Shown: one piece after another, positions 41,993 to 51,335 of the stretch
How positions within the stretch are numbered: the first letter of the stretch is position 1
Layout of the letters: each line of letters begins with the position of its first letter
Source of the DNA: Caballeronia sp. M1242
GTDB taxonomy: Bacteria > Pseudomonadota > Gammaproteobacteria > Burkholderiales > Burkholderiaceae
NCBI RefSeq assembly: GCF_017220215.1
Contig: NZ_CP071129.1
Coordinates: 2,790,001-2,854,000 of the forward strand
Direction of reading: 5' to 3'
DNA length: 64,000 nt
Made by a program: the position numbers and the translations under genes
The notes under the pieces: generated by a model
Databases searched by the model: none
What the model saw: only the letters and a program-made list of their open reading frames with translations
What the model was told of the DNA's origin: nothing

Positions 41993-42604
41993 GGCGGGCG
42001 CGCGCGAAGACGGGAGAAGATGCGACTTTAGCGCATCGGCCATGGAAAACTGCCATAACCACGCGGGAAGCGCGCCGCTCGTGCATGACCTGAACATCGG
42101 CTTACGGTAGCCAACAAGGTAACAGGCGTATTACCAACCATGACATTGCCGAAAGGCACGCAATGCCGTCCGCGCCCGGTGCCACGCGCTCTGCAAGGCA
42201 AAAAAAGAAAGACCGTAAGCCGCCGCGCAGCCTATCTTTCATTCATGTAGGCGGAATTTCAAGTCGGCGTAAACTTGTTCAGCTCCATTGCCGGCGGGCG
42301 TTCGCCGGTCGACGAGGCTGGCGACTTTGAAGCTGTACAATCAGCAGCGCACCACGGACAGCGCAGTGCCGCTGAGAGACGGCAAGCGGCCGCATCCACG
42401 AAGATTCGGCTCGACGGTGCGCCGAGTGGCAGACAGCCACGTCCAGGGACAGGCATTCGGTGTAAAGCCGCTCGCGCGAACGAGGCGCCGGCGGCGCCGC
42501 ATAAGAGGTAACGGTTTTGATCCGGCTCGAACCTGCGCCGCCGCGTCGTCAATCACCGGCCTGGGCGCCGACTCGAGCGCAACCCAATTGTACTGAGCGA
42601 CTTC
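41993..42604. other. 612-bp gap upstream of the two-component system, no gene seen
   Basis: Nothing here codes convincingly on either strand. A hairpin CCGGCG/CGCCGG lies near 42292-42309. GC-rich dyads continue to about 42510, with the region becoming AT-richer just before the response regulator. The promoters of the Lrp gene and of the response regulator should be here. A long structured leader for the response regulator is possible. Confidence 0.35.
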
Positions 42605-43291
42605 ATGCGAATCCTTCTGATTGAAGACGACCGCCCTATTGCGCGCGGCATTCAAAGCAGCCTGGAGCAATCCGGCTTCACCGTCGACATGGTTCACGAC
42701 GGCATCTTCGCCGAGCAGGCGCTCGCGCAAAACCGCCACGAGCTCGTCATTCTCGATCTGGGCCTGCCCGGCATCGACGGCATGACGCTGCTCTCGCGCT
42801 TTCGCCAGGGCAACCGGCACACGCCGGTCATCATCCTGACCGCGCGCGACGAACTGCATGACCGCGTGCAGGGCCTGAACAGCGGCGCCGACGACTACAT
42901 GCTCAAGCCGTTCGAGCCGCAGGAACTCGAAGCCCGCATTCGCGCCGTGATGCGCCGCAGCGGCCCGCACGGCGACGTGCCGCGCCCCGAAGTGACGCTC
43001 GGCGGCTTGCGGCTTTCGGGCGTGGATCGCCGCATCTTCAACGACGAGCGCCCGCTCGAACTCTCGCCGCGCGAATTCGCGGTGCTCGAAATGCTGCTGC
43101 TGCGTCATGGCCGCGTCGTGAGCAAGGCGCAGTTGCAGGATCATCTGACGCACTTCGGCGGCGATCTCGGCGACACGGCGATCGAAGTCTATGTTCACCG
43201 CGTGCGCAAGAAGCTCGAGAACACGCGCGTGGAAATCGTCACGGTGCGCGGTTTCGGCTATCTGCTTCAGGAGATCCGGCAGGCGGCGTGA
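42605..43291 (+). CDS. OmpR-family response regulator
   Basis: The 228-residue protein has a receiver domain (MRILLIEDDRPIARGI; phospho-acceptor Asp51 in LVILDLGLPGIDG; Lys in YMLKPFEPQELEAR) and a C-terminal winged helix (PLELSPREFAVLEMLLLRHGRVVSKAQLQDHL and VYVHRVRKKLENTRVEIVTVRGFGYLL). It is closest in style to the QseB/PmrA group. It is followed 29 bp later by its sensor kinase. Its target genes cannot be seen. Confidence 0.93.
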   Translation: MRILLIEDDRPIARGIQSSLEQSGFTVDMVHDGIFAEQALAQNRHELVILDLGLPGIDGMTLLSRFRQGNRHTPVIILTARDELHDRVQGLNSGADDYMLKPFEPQELEARIRAVMRRSGPHGDVPRPEVTLGGLRLSGVDRRIFNDERPLELSPREFAVLEMLLLRHGRVVSKAQLQDHLTHFGGDLGDTAIEVYVHRVRKKLENTRVEIVTVRGFGYLLQEIRQAA

Positions 43292-43320
43292 GGAACCGGC
43301 CGCTTCTGCCCTAGAACGCT

Positions 43321-44847
43321 TTGCGACTTCCCACCCGGCGCGCGGGCGATCAGCGTTTCGCCCGCGAAGACTGGCTCGATCTGGCGCGATCGAAGCCCGC
43401 TCACCCTGCCGCGCCTCCGAGCCTGCGGCGCACACTGCTGCGCCGCCTCGCCGCGCCGCTGTCCCTGCTCGCGCTGATGAGCGGGCTCATGGCGTACTGG
43501 CTCGCGTGGCAGTACACGCAGCATGTGGTGGACCGCTCGCTCGCGGATCTCGCCACGGCCATCTCGAAGCAGATTCAGCTTGCCGGCGTCGATGCGCCCG
43601 TCACCGTGCCGCCACTCGCGCAGGCAATGTTCTCCGATCCCATCGAGCAGCTCGTCTATCGCATCAGCACGGGCGATCAGGAAATCGCCGGCGATTCCGA
43701 CTTGCCGCTCACGGGCACGTCCGTGCGGCGCATTCACTACGCCTACGTCTTCGAGACGCACTATCAGGGCACCAGCGTGCGCGCCGCGCAGGTTCGCGTG
43801 CCGCAGCCGCGCGGCAATCCGATCGTCGTCGAAGTGGCGCAGCGCGTGGGGTCGCGGTATCGCATCGCGGTCGAGTTTCTCGTCGCGATCATGATGCCGC
43901 TGCTGTTGTTGCTGCTCGCCGGCTGGGTGATCGTGTGGCGCGTCGTGAACCAGCAGCTGAATCCGCTCACCGATCTGGCCGACGCGCTCAATCGCCAGAC
44001 GCACATCTCGCTCGAACCGGTCGACGAATCGCACGTGCCGAGCGAAGTCCGTCCGCTCACGAGCGCGATGAACGCGCTGCTCGTGCGTTTGCAGGCGGCG
44101 CTGGATGCGCAGCGCAAGTTCATCGCGGATGCCGCGCATCAGTTGCGCACGCCGCTGACCGCCGTCAAGCTGCACGCGGAGCAGGCGCTCAGTTCACGCG
44201 ATCCCGCGAAGGCACTCGAAGCGGTGAAGGAACTGCGCGCGTCGGCGGACCGTGCCGTGCGGCTGTCGAATCAGTTGTTGTCGCTGGCACGCGCCGAACC
44301 GGGCGAGCAGGCGGCGCGCTTCGCGGATTTCGATCTCGCCGCGCTCGCGTTCGAAACCGGCGCCGAATGGGTGCCGCGCGCGCTTTCGGCCGGCGTCGAT
44401 CTCGGCTTTCAACGCACGGATGATCCCGAGAACGAACATCCGATCGTCGTGCGCGGCAATGTCGTGCTGGCGCGGGAAGTGATCGCCAATTTGATCGACA
44501 ACGCGCTCAAGTACGTGCCGCCTTCGCGCTATGACGGCGCGCGCATCACGCTGACGGTCGGCGAATGGCGCGACGCGACCGGCGCGCGCTTCGGCGAAGT
44601 GGTGATCGAGGACAACGGTCCGGGCGTGCCGGGCGACCAGCAGCCGGATCTCTTCAAGCGATTTTTCCGTGGCGACGGACAAAGCGTGGAAGGCGGCGCG
44701 GGCCTCGGGCTTGCCATCGTGCACGACATCGTCGCGCTGCACGGCGGCAGCGTGCATTACGAGGATGCGCCGGAAGGCGGCGCACGGTTCATCGTGCGTC
44801 TGCCGGTCAAAGCGCATGCTTCGGCGACGGATTCCGCGCGGCACTAG
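43321..44847 (+). CDS. Two-component sensor histidine kinase
   Basis: The roughly 508-residue kinase has two membrane helices (about LSLLALMSGLMAYWLAW and VAIMMPLLLLLLAGWVIVW) around a periplasmic sensor domain of about 110 residues of the QseC type. It then has a HAMP-like linker, the H-box FIADAAHQLRTPLTAVKL, the N-box VIANLIDNALKYV and the G-boxes IEDNGPGVPG and GAGLGLAIVHDIV. The start is uncertain: the frame opens at TTG 43321 after a stop at 43312 and has no ATG before the first helix. Cognate to the preceding response regulator by position. Confidence 0.9.
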   Translation: MRLPTRRAGDQRFAREDWLDLARSKPAHPAAPPSLRRTLLRRLAAPLSLLALMSGLMAYWLAWQYTQHVVDRSLADLATAISKQIQLAGVDAPVTVPPLAQAMFSDPIEQLVYRISTGDQEIAGDSDLPLTGTSVRRIHYAYVFETHYQGTSVRAAQVRVPQPRGNPIVVEVAQRVGSRYRIAVEFLVAIMMPLLLLLLAGWVIVWRVVNQQLNPLTDLADALNRQTHISLEPVDESHVPSEVRPLTSAMNALLVRLQAALDAQRKFIADAAHQLRTPLTAVKLHAEQALSSRDPAKALEAVKELRASADRAVRLSNQLLSLARAEPGEQAARFADFDLAALAFETGAEWVPRALSAGVDLGFQRTDDPENEHPIVVRGNVVLAREVIANLIDNALKYVPPSRYDGARITLTVGEWRDATGARFGEVVIEDNGPGVPGDQQPDLFKRFFRGDGQSVEGGAGLGLAIVHDIVALHGGSVHYEDAPEGGARFIVRLPVKAHASATDSARH

Positions 44848-44859
44848 GCGGCGGTCCGC

Positions 44860-45336
44860 TTACTTCTTCTCTTTCTTCGCGTTCTTTTCCGGCTTCAACG
44901 CGAGCATCGTTCCGCGACACTTCTTCGCGCCGCAGCGGCACTCGTATTCCTTCTTGAGCTTCTTGGTGATGCGCCCTTCGATCACGAGCCCGTAGTCGTA
45001 ATTGAGCTCTTCATCCGGCTCGATGTCGCGCAGCGCGCGAATGAACACACGCCCTTCGATTTCCTCGGCCTCGCAATTCGGCGCACATGAATGGTTGATG
45101 TACTTGGCGCTGTTGCCGTCGATCTTGCCGTCGATCACGCGCCCGTCTTCCAGCGCAAAGTAGAACGTGTGATTCGGCTCGTCCGGGTTATGCGGATGCC
45201 GGCGCAGCGCCTCTTTCCACGAGATGCGCTCGCCCTTGTACTCCATCACCTCTTCGCCGGCCGCGATGGGCTTCGCGGCGAACACGCCCTTGCCATGCAC
45301 GCCCGAGCGGCGAACGGTGATCCTCCGTGAACTCAT
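44860..45336 (-). CDS. SET-domain protein lysine methyltransferase
   Basis: The 158-residue protein consists almost entirely of a SET domain: SGVHGKGVFAAKPIAAGEEVMEY (SAM binding), YINHSCAPNCEA (catalytic NHSC) and ELNYDYG. It has a post-SET cysteine cluster CRCGAKKC that would bind zinc with the NHSC cysteine. SET proteins are best known as eukaryotic histone methyltransferases. Bacterial forms methylate bacterial or host proteins, and the target here is unknown. The C-terminal tail is lysine-rich (PEKNAKKEKK). AAGGA precedes ATG 45336. It converges on the histidine kinase gene with a 12-bp gap. Confidence 0.92.
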   Translation of the reverse strand: MSSRRITVRRSGVHGKGVFAAKPIAAGEEVMEYKGERISWKEALRRHPHNPDEPNHTFYFALEDGRVIDGKIDGNSAKYINHSCAPNCEAEEIEGRVFIRALRDIEPDEELNYDYGLVIEGRITKKLKKEYECRCGAKKCRGTMLALKPEKNAKKEKK

Positions 45337-45388
45337 CGAATGGTCCTTCTATATCGAATCTATGTGGGGCGCTTTGGCCTGCGGCAAT

Positions 45389-45421
45389 AAAAAAACGCGG
45401 TGGCCTCGAAGGCGCCGCGTT
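45389..45421 (-). terminator. Intrinsic terminator after the Old Yellow Enzyme gene
   Basis: On the minus strand AACGCGG (45421-45415) pairs with CCGCGTT (45400-45394), followed by seven T (45395-45389), 57 bp past the stop at 45478. Confidence 0.85.
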
Positions 45422-45477
45422 CGACCGTCAGCACGGTATCGTACACTCCCGCGCGCTTCGATCTCAACCGCTCGGCA

Positions 45478-46590
45478 TCAACGCTGTCCGAACGAGATGT
45501 CGCCGAACAGATGCTTCTGCTCGCGCGGCTGCGAGCGCCAGTACTGCGGCGGCGCGCTGACGGTCGCGCCCAGTTCGGCCGCCGCGTGCCACGGCCACCG
45601 CGGATCGTAGAGCATGGCGCGCGCCATCGCGACGAAATCGGCCTGCCCGCTCGCGACGATCTCTTCCGCGTGCTTCGCATCCGTGATGAGACCGACTGCG
45701 ATGGTATTCACGCCGGTCGCTTCCTTCACGGCCTTGGCGAACGGAACCTGATAGCCGGGCTCGAGGGGAATCTTCTGTTGCGGCGATACGCCGCCCGAGG
45801 AAACGTCGATCCAGTCGACACCGCGCTCCTTCAGTTGCGCGGCAAACGCGATGGTGTCTTCGATATCCCATCCGCCTTCGACCCAATCCGTCGCCGACAC
45901 GCGCACGCCGACCGGCTTGTCGGCGGGAAACGCGGCGCGCACCGCATCGAAGATTTCGAGCGGATAGCGCATGCGGTTCTCGCGCGAGCCGCCGTACTCG
46001 TCCGTGCGCTGATTAGCGAGCGGCGACAGGAACTGGTGCAGCAGATAACCGTGCGCCGCGTGAACTTCGAGCGCGTCGATGCCGAGCCGCGCCGCGCGCC
46101 GCGCCGACGCCGCAAACGCTTCCTTCACGCGCAAGAGGCCGGCGGTATCCAGCGCGAGCGGCGGTGTTTCGCCCGGCTTGTGAGCAATGGCGGACGGCGC
46201 ATGCGTCATCCAGCCGCCATCCGCGACCGAGACGAGCTGGCCGCCTTCCCACGGCTTCTGGCTCGATGCCTTGCGGCCCGCGTGCGCGAGCTGCATCGTC
46301 ACCGCGATCTTCGAATGTTGGCGGATGGCGGCGAGCACGGGACGCAACGCCGCTTCGGTCGCGTCGTCCCAAAGGCCAAGATCGCCCGGCGTGATGCGTC
46401 CGTCCGGCTCCACGGCCGTCGCCTCGATGCATAGCATGCCCGCGCCGGAGAGCGCCAGATGGCCGAGATGGATCATGTGCCACGCCGTGGCTTCGCCGCG
46501 CTCGGCGGAGTACTGGCACATCGGCGAAACGACAATGCGATTCGGCAACTGCAGACTGCGCAGGGTGGCCGGAGTGAACAGCGCGCTCAT
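45478..46590 (-). CDS. Old Yellow Enzyme-family NADH:flavin oxidoreductase (YqjM-like)
   Basis: The 370-residue FMN enzyme reduces activated C=C bonds such as enones. It matches the thermophilic-like (YqjM) subclass: RIVVSPMCQYSA with Cys25 in place of Thr, MQLAHAGRKAS, the substrate-binding pair of histidines in EVHAAHGYLLHQFLSP, RTDEYGGSRENRMRYPLE and the FMN-binding FVAMARAMLYDPRWPW. The physiological substrate is unknown. It follows the glutamine amidotransferase gene by 73 bp in the same direction. Confidence 0.93.
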   Translation of the reverse strand: MSALFTPATLRSLQLPNRIVVSPMCQYSAERGEATAWHMIHLGHLALSGAGMLCIEATAVEPDGRITPGDLGLWDDATEAALRPVLAAIRQHSKIAVTMQLAHAGRKASSQKPWEGGQLVSVADGGWMTHAPSAIAHKPGETPPLALDTAGLLRVKEAFAASARRAARLGIDALEVHAAHGYLLHQFLSPLANQRTDEYGGSRENRMRYPLEIFDAVRAAFPADKPVGVRVSATDWVEGGWDIEDTIAFAAQLKERGVDWIDVSSGGVSPQQKIPLEPGYQVPFAKAVKEATGVNTIAVGLITDAKHAEEIVASGQADFVAMARAMLYDPRWPWHAAAELGATVSAPPQYWRSQPREQKHLFGDISFGQR

Positions 46591-46663
46591 GTGTTAAGCC
46601 CGTCGCGAAGAAAGAAGCGAACGAGAATAGCACCTGCGTTTTGTTCGTGCAGCGCCGCCGGGC

Positions 46664-47392
46664 TTAGTCGCGATGCGCGTCGACCGGAAAGCGGTCGAGC
46701 CATTCGCCGAACATCGCGCGCGCGGCGCGTTCCAGCGCGGGACCATGCTGCGCGGTGGCTTCACGCAACGCGGCGGCGGTCGTGCCGCTGCGGGCGAGAT
46801 CGCCCGGATAAGTGACGAGCCAGTTCTCGAAGCGATCCGCGAGCACTTCGGCGTGACATTGGAGCGCGAGCACATGGTCGCCCCAAGAGAACGCCTGATG
46901 CGCGCATCGCTCGGTGGACGCGAGCAGCGTCGCGCCGTCGGGAAGATCGAACGTATCGCCGTGCCAGTGGAAGACGGGCACCGCGTGACCGTCCGCTTCG
47001 AGATGACGCAACGGCGACGCGCGCCCCGCTTCGGTCAGCGTGAGCGGCGACCAGCCGAGTTCCAGATCATTCGTTGAATAGACGCGTGCCCCGAGCGCCC
47101 GCGCGATCAGTTGCGAGCCGAGACAGATGCCGATGGTGGGAAGCCCCGCGGCGATGCGCTTTTCGAGCATCGACAAAAGCGGAGCGAGATGCGGATACTG
47201 CGCGTCTTCATACGCGCCGATAGGCCCGCCGAGCACGACGAGCAACGATGGATCGAGCGGATTGGGCGCGCCGATGCGCCCGCGCCCGACATCGAGATAG
47301 CGCACGAGATGCCCGCGATCGCCGACGACGAGTTCCAGACTGCCGAGGTCTTCGAAATGAACGTGGCGAATGGCCAAGACTTCAGGTTTCAT
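46664..47392 (-). CDS. Class I glutamine amidotransferase-like protein
   Basis: The 242-residue protein has the class I fold with nucleophile elbow GICLGSQLIARALGA (catalytic Cys) and LQCHAEVLADRFENWL (catalytic His), preceded by VVLGGPIGAYEDAQYP. It is a stand-alone domain with no synthetase partner, like the YfeJ or PuuD-type hydrolases. It may hydrolyse a gamma-glutamyl compound; the substrate is unknown. The 146-bp gap before the MarR gene has no feature. Confidence 0.88.
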   Translation of the reverse strand: MKPEVLAIRHVHFEDLGSLELVVGDRGHLVRYLDVGRGRIGAPNPLDPSLLVVLGGPIGAYEDAQYPHLAPLLSMLEKRIAAGLPTIGICLGSQLIARALGARVYSTNDLELGWSPLTLTEAGRASPLRHLEADGHAVPVFHWHGDTFDLPDGATLLASTERCAHQAFSWGDHVLALQCHAEVLADRFENWLVTYPGDLARSGTTAAALREATAQHGPALERAARAMFGEWLDRFPVDAHRD

Positions 47393-47538
47393 CGGCGGCT
47401 TTCCGTGGATCGGCGTGCGTGGCTCGGAACGTCTCTAAATGACGAGCCGCGCCTCGCGGCGAGGCGCGACGGGCACAGTCTAACCGACTGGCCGCCGCCT
47501 CACAGCGTTGAATGCCGCAAATGCCGCTGCGCCCGAAC

Positions 47539-48183
47539 TCAGGCGATCTGCGCGAAGACCTTCCAGCTCTTCTTCTGCGTGTTCAGATCGCCTTCTTCGT
47601 ATACCGAACAGTCGAGACGAAGATCGGTGTCCGCCATGTCGATCTGCAGGAGCGCGCAATGGTGCGGGACCTTCTTCGGGTTCTTGCTGACCTCGAAGTG
47701 CGTGCACGAGAGACACATGCGATGCGCCGGAATGTGCTGCTGGGCTTCCAGTTGGCGAATGGTCTTGAGCAGCGTGCGATAGAACGTCGCCTGCTCGTCT
47801 TCGCGGAGCGTGCCGACCGCCTTCGACAGGAAGTCGGGCCATTGCAGCGCCTTCTTCGCCGCCGTGCGTCCGCGCGACGTCAGGCGCACGGCCAGCGCGC
47901 GGCCGTCGTCCAGCGCGCGGCGCTTTTCGACGAGCCCCTTGCCTTCGAGCGTGCTCACGGCATCACTCGTGGTCGCGGCCGTCAGCGCCGTTTCGCGTGC
48001 GATTTCGCCGAGGCGCATGGGCCCCTTGCGCTGCATCAGCAACACGAGAATTTCACCCTGGGTAGGCGTCAGCCCCGCACCTTCCGCCCATTCCCATGCC
48101 TGGCTGCGCATCGCCGTGCTCAGCCGCAGCAGGCCGTGGGTCACCCGCCCCGTCGCCTGCTCTCCGTAAACGCCTTCACTCAT
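47539..48183 (-). CDS. MarR-family regulator with a C-terminal cysteine cluster
   Basis: The 214-residue protein has a MarR winged helix-turn-helix (GLTPTQGEILVLLMQRKGPMRLGEIARETALTAATTSDAVSTLEGKGLVEKRR). An extra ~60-residue C-terminal part contains Cys157-x2-Cys160, His174-His175-Cys176 and Cys192 (CLSCTHFE, VPHHCALLQ, LRLDCSVYEE). Typical MarR proteins end near residue 150. Four cysteines with adjacent histidines could bind zinc or an iron-sulphur cluster, or act as a redox switch. An inverted repeat upstream (48323-48358) may be its operator. Target genes are unknown. Confidence 0.88.
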   Translation of the reverse strand: MSEGVYGEQATGRVTHGLLRLSTAMRSQAWEWAEGAGLTPTQGEILVLLMQRKGPMRLGEIARETALTAATTSDAVSTLEGKGLVEKRRALDDGRALAVRLTSRGRTAAKKALQWPDFLSKAVGTLREDEQATFYRTLLKTIRQLEAQQHIPAHRMCLSCTHFEVSKNPKKVPHHCALLQIDMADTDLRLDCSVYEEGDLNTQKKSWKVFAQIA

Positions 48184-48484
48184 AATATTTCGCTTGTTTT
48201 CCGCTTTATGGGTTTCGACAGCCCGTTCGCTGTTAAGCGAACACCTCGCCCCGAAAGCCGCCCCGATTCACGTTGCCCGTTCTTCGGGATAACTCCCGGT
48301 TTGTGGTCCCCGCCGTCTCAAAATTCAGGCGTACCAAGCCAATTCGGTTTGCCTGAATGGGGACATTGCAACCCTCTTCGTTTTGCGCCTTCTTGTGTGA
48401 TGCCGGCGCTGCTTTTTCGCCGACTATACCCCGCCATCAGCGAAGTCGCCATTCTAAGCGACTGAGACCAAACGTACACCTTAA

Positions 48485-48508
48485 TTATCCACGCAAAACT
48501 GTGGATAA
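48485..48508. promoter_or_regulatory. Inverted pair of DnaA-box sequences
   Basis: TTATCCAC (48485-48492) and GTGGATAA (48501-48508) are perfect inverse copies separated by 8 bp. The right box TGTGGATAA (48500-48508) is a perfect DnaA consensus on the minus strand; the left box, TTATCCACG, has one mismatch. Confidence 0.6.
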
Positions 48509-48840
48509 CCCGTGGAAAAGCGCGGTATTTCGTTGAGACTGCGCTCTGGACCACCAAGCACCTGCCATTCAAGCCAAGAGGACTGCCGTTCATTGCCAAT
48601 TACCGTCATGGTGCCTGGTTTTTTGCCAGCGGCTCCACAGACCGTAACGCACGGTAACGACTCTTACCGCTACAGGATTCCTGCGTTGTCCGGACTAAGT
48701 TTGCGATTGCCGGAAGCCTTCTCGATGTATACGGACGCTTCACAGAAATCTTGAGGAGAGTGCATTAGCTTCTGCTCAAACGTTGGCGCGCGCATTTTAT
48801 TCTCACTGCGGCATGCACGCATTCCATACACACGGAAAAC

Positions 48841-48872
48841 AATAAAGCCGCTTAGGATTTGTTCCAAGCGGC
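48841..48872 (-). terminator. Intrinsic terminator of gshA
   Basis: On the minus strand GCCGCTT (48872-48866) and AAGCGGC (48853-48847) form a 7-bp stem with a 12-nt loop followed by TTTATTGTTTT, about 93 bp after the gshA stop. Confidence 0.7.
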
Positions 48873-48964
48873 CTATGTGGGGCAACCGTCAAAGCATCAC
48901 GATGCGCGAAAAGTCTTAAGCGTGCCTTAAGGATTTTCGTGACTTGTGCATTCAAGTCCTTCGG

Positions 48965-50080
48965 TCACGCACGCCATTGCAGACATTGCTGTCTCACGGC
49001 TTCGTGCAGCGACTTCTCCTTGTCGAACACGCCGCGCAGCCAAGTCGCATCGTTGACGCCGCCGCGCGCGATGTCGGCGATCTGCGCGAGCGCGGCCTGC
49101 GATCCGAGCGCTTCCGCATGCGGCGCGAGCACGTCGAGCGTCGCCAGAATGTCTTCGGCGACCGTGCGCCGCTCGCCCGTCTGCGGATGGACGCACGTGC
49201 CTTCCATCCCGAAGCGGCATGCCTCGAAGCGATTGAACGTATAGACGAGGTAATCGTCTTCCTGCGGCATGAGCGGCTTGTCGAGCAGCAGATAGCGCGA
49301 GAGCGTCTGGATATAACACGCGATGGCCGCCGCGCGATCGACCGAAAGCGGCGTATCCATCACGCGGACCTCGATGGTGCCGAAGCCGGGCTTCGGGCGA
49401 ATGTCCCAGTAGAAGTCTTTCATGCTGTTCACGACGCCCGTGTGGACCATCTTCGAGAAGTATTCCTCGAAGCTGTCCCACGTCAGCACGAACGGCGCGC
49501 GGCCGGAAAGCGGAAACGCGAACACCGAATTGAGCCGCGCGGAGTGAAAGCCCGTATCGACGCCCTGAATATACGGCGAAGAAGCCGAGAGCGCGATGAA
49601 GTGCGGAATGTAGCGCGACATCGAATGCAGCAGGAAAAGCGCGCTGTTCGGGTCGGGGCAGCCGATATGCACGTGCTGACCGAACACCGTGAACTGCTTG
49701 GCGAGATAGCCGTACAGCTCAGAGATGTACTGAAAGCGCGGCGCGTCGTAGATCTGGCGGTCGCTCCATTGCTGGAACGCATGCGTGCCGCCGCCGGCCA
49801 GCCCGACATTCAGCTGGTCGGCCGCCGCCACGAGCGTATCGCGAATCTTGCGCAGGTCCGTCACGGCTTGTTCGTGCGTCGTGCAGATGCCGGTCGACAG
49901 CTCGATCATGCTTTCGGTGATCTCGGGCGTGATATTGCCCGGAATCTTCTCGTCCTTGATAAGACGCATGAGGTCGGACGCGGCCTTGGTCAGATCGTAG
50001 TCGTGCGTATTCACGACCTGGATTTCGAGCTCGACGCCGAACGTGAACGGTTCCGAGTTGATGAAGGGTTCTAGTGCCAT
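48965..50080 (-). CDS. gshA: Glutamate-cysteine ligase, YbdK/GCS2 type
   Basis: The 371-residue enzyme belongs to the carboxylate-amine ligase (GCS2) family and joins glutamate to cysteine in glutathione synthesis. Landmarks are [12 protein letters not shown] with the metal-binding Glu residues, [44 protein letters not shown] and [14 protein letters not shown]. YbdK of E. coli is only weakly active, so the physiological product is not certain. AGAGG precedes ATG 50080. It follows the antiporter gene by 52 bp in the same direction. Confidence 0.87.
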   Translation of the reverse strand: MALEPFINSEPFTFGVELEIQVVNTHDYDLTKAASDLMRLIKDEKIPGNITPEITESMIELSTGICTTHEQAVTDLRKIRDTLVAAADQLNVGLAGGGTHAFQQWSDRQIYDAPRFQYISELYGYLAKQFTVFGQHVHIGCPDPNSALFLLHSMSRYIPHFIALSASSPYIQGVDTGFHSARLNSVFAFPLSGRAPFVLTWDSFEEYFSKMVHTGVVNSMKDFYWDIRPKPGFGTIEVRVMDTPLSVDRAAAIACYIQTLSRYLLLDKPLMPQEDDYLVYTFNRFEACRFGMEGTCVHPQTGERRTVAEDILATLDVLAPHAEALGSQAALAQIADIARGGVNDATWLRGVFDKEKSLHEAVRQQCLQWRA

Positions 50081-50132
50081 GACGCCTCTTGTTGAATCAA
50101 TGCTTTGCCGGCCGGGCGATACTCGAATGCGC

Positions 50133-51335
50133 TTACTCGCGCCGCTCGCCCACCGCCGACAAACTACGGTACACCACGAACGGCGTCACGATCTGCAGCA
50201 GCACGATCGAGCACATCACGATGGCGCGCAGCGTCGGATCGTAATCGGGATACAGCACATACATATCGTCGACGAGCAGATACGCGAGCGCCGACATCGG
50301 CGTCAACGCCACGCCGAGCGCCACGCCCTGCTTCCATTCCAGCCCGCTCGGCTTGGCGAAGATCAGCACGCCGACGAGCTTGCCGATGAAGCGCGCGAGC
50401 ACGAGGCCCAGCGCCGCGACGCCGCCGAGCGCGATATCTCGCCACGCAAACGATGTCAGCGTGAGCGCAAACAGAATGACGGTGAGCAGCCATCCCGCCG
50501 AACCGAAGTGCGACGGCCACAACTGCGGCCGCTCGTCCGCGTTTTTCACGATGATGCCGGCCGCGAGCAACGCGAAGATCGTCGAGAGCTTGAAGAGGTG
50601 AGCGATAGCGATGGCAAGCAGCACGAGTCCGAAGAGCGCCACGAACGAATGCTCATCGTTGGCGTTCAGGCGTCGATAAAGCAAATTGCAGCCGCGCGCC
50701 AGCAAAAACGCCAGCACGAGCGACCCGATCAGCAGATAAAGCGGCTGAAGGATCGTCGCGAATGCGTTGCCGTAAATCTCCTGATGCAGCACGCCCGCCG
50801 CCAGCTTTTCGACGATCACCGCGTACATGCTGTTTAGCGCGGTCAGCGTCATCAGGCGCTGCGTCACCTGGCCTTCCGCGCGCAGCTCGGTTTTCAGCTG
50901 AATGACCATGGCCGGCGACGTGGACATCGCGATGGCGGCGATCACCACCGACGGCATCGTCGGCACATGGAACAGGATCAGCGCGATCAGCACGAGACCG
51001 AACGTGAGCGTCGATTCCGCGATGCTCGACAGAATCAGATACGGATTGCGGCGGATCCAGCGCAAATCGAGCCGGCCGCCCAGTTCGAAAAGCAAGAGCC
51101 CGAGCGCGACGTCAAGTAGCGGACGCGACAGACCGCCCGCGCTCGCGTCGATCACGCCGAGGCCCGCGTTGCCCGCGATCAGCCCGATCACCGCATAGCC
51201 GGTGATGCGCGGCAGACGCCACGCGCGCCATAGCAGTTCTCCGGCGAGCCCCGCGGTGACGAGCGCGAGACCGGCCCAGAGAATGGCGTCGGGTTCGAGC
51301 GGCCAGGCGGGCAGAAATGAAAATGCCGAATTCAT
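50133..51335 (-). CDS. CPA2-family cation/proton antiporter
   Basis: The 400-residue membrane protein has about eleven or twelve helices and the KefB/C-like core: [54 protein letters not shown] and [15 protein letters not shown]. There is no C-terminal RCK/TrkA-N domain, so it is the short form. It exchanges K+ or Na+ for H+; the ion is not decided by sequence. GGAG precedes ATG 51335. Together with gshA it is reminiscent of glutathione-gated Kef systems, but this is only context. Confidence 0.87.
   Translation of the reverse strand: MNSAFSFLPAWPLEPDAILWAGLALVTAGLAGELLWRAWRLPRITGYAVIGLIAGNAGLGVIDASAGGLSRPLLDVALGLLLFELGGRLDLRWIRRNPYLILSSIAESTLTFGLVLIALILFHVPTMPSVVIAAIAMSTSPAMVIQLKTELRAEGQVTQRLMTLTALNSMYAVIVEKLAAGVLHQEIYGNAFATILQPLYLLIGSLVLAFLLARGCNLLYRRLNANDEHSFVALFGLVLLAIAIAHLFKLSTIFALLAAGIIVKNADERPQLWPSHFGSAGWLLTVILFALTLTSFAWRDIALGGVAALGLVLARFIGKLVGVLIFAKPSGLEWKQGVALGVALTPMSALAYLLVDDMYVLYPDYDPTLRAIVMCSIVLLQIVTPFVVYRSLSAVGERRE

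Larger units (their letters stand above)
48184..48964. other. 781-bp intergenic region between marR and gshA with several dyads
   Basis: No gene is supported. An 8-bp inverted repeat ATTCAGGC/GCCTGAAT spans 48323-48358. A pair of inverted DnaA-box sequences lies at 48485-48508. The gshA terminator lies at 48841-48872. The middle part (48550-48840) looks non-coding and shows only short, non-conserved open frames. Confidence 0.5.

Noticed and set aside
42259..42552. Minus-strand frame of 97 codons upstream of the response regulator
   Set aside because: Arg/Ala/Pro-rich, no ribosome binding site and no homology; likely chance in GC-rich non-coding sequence.
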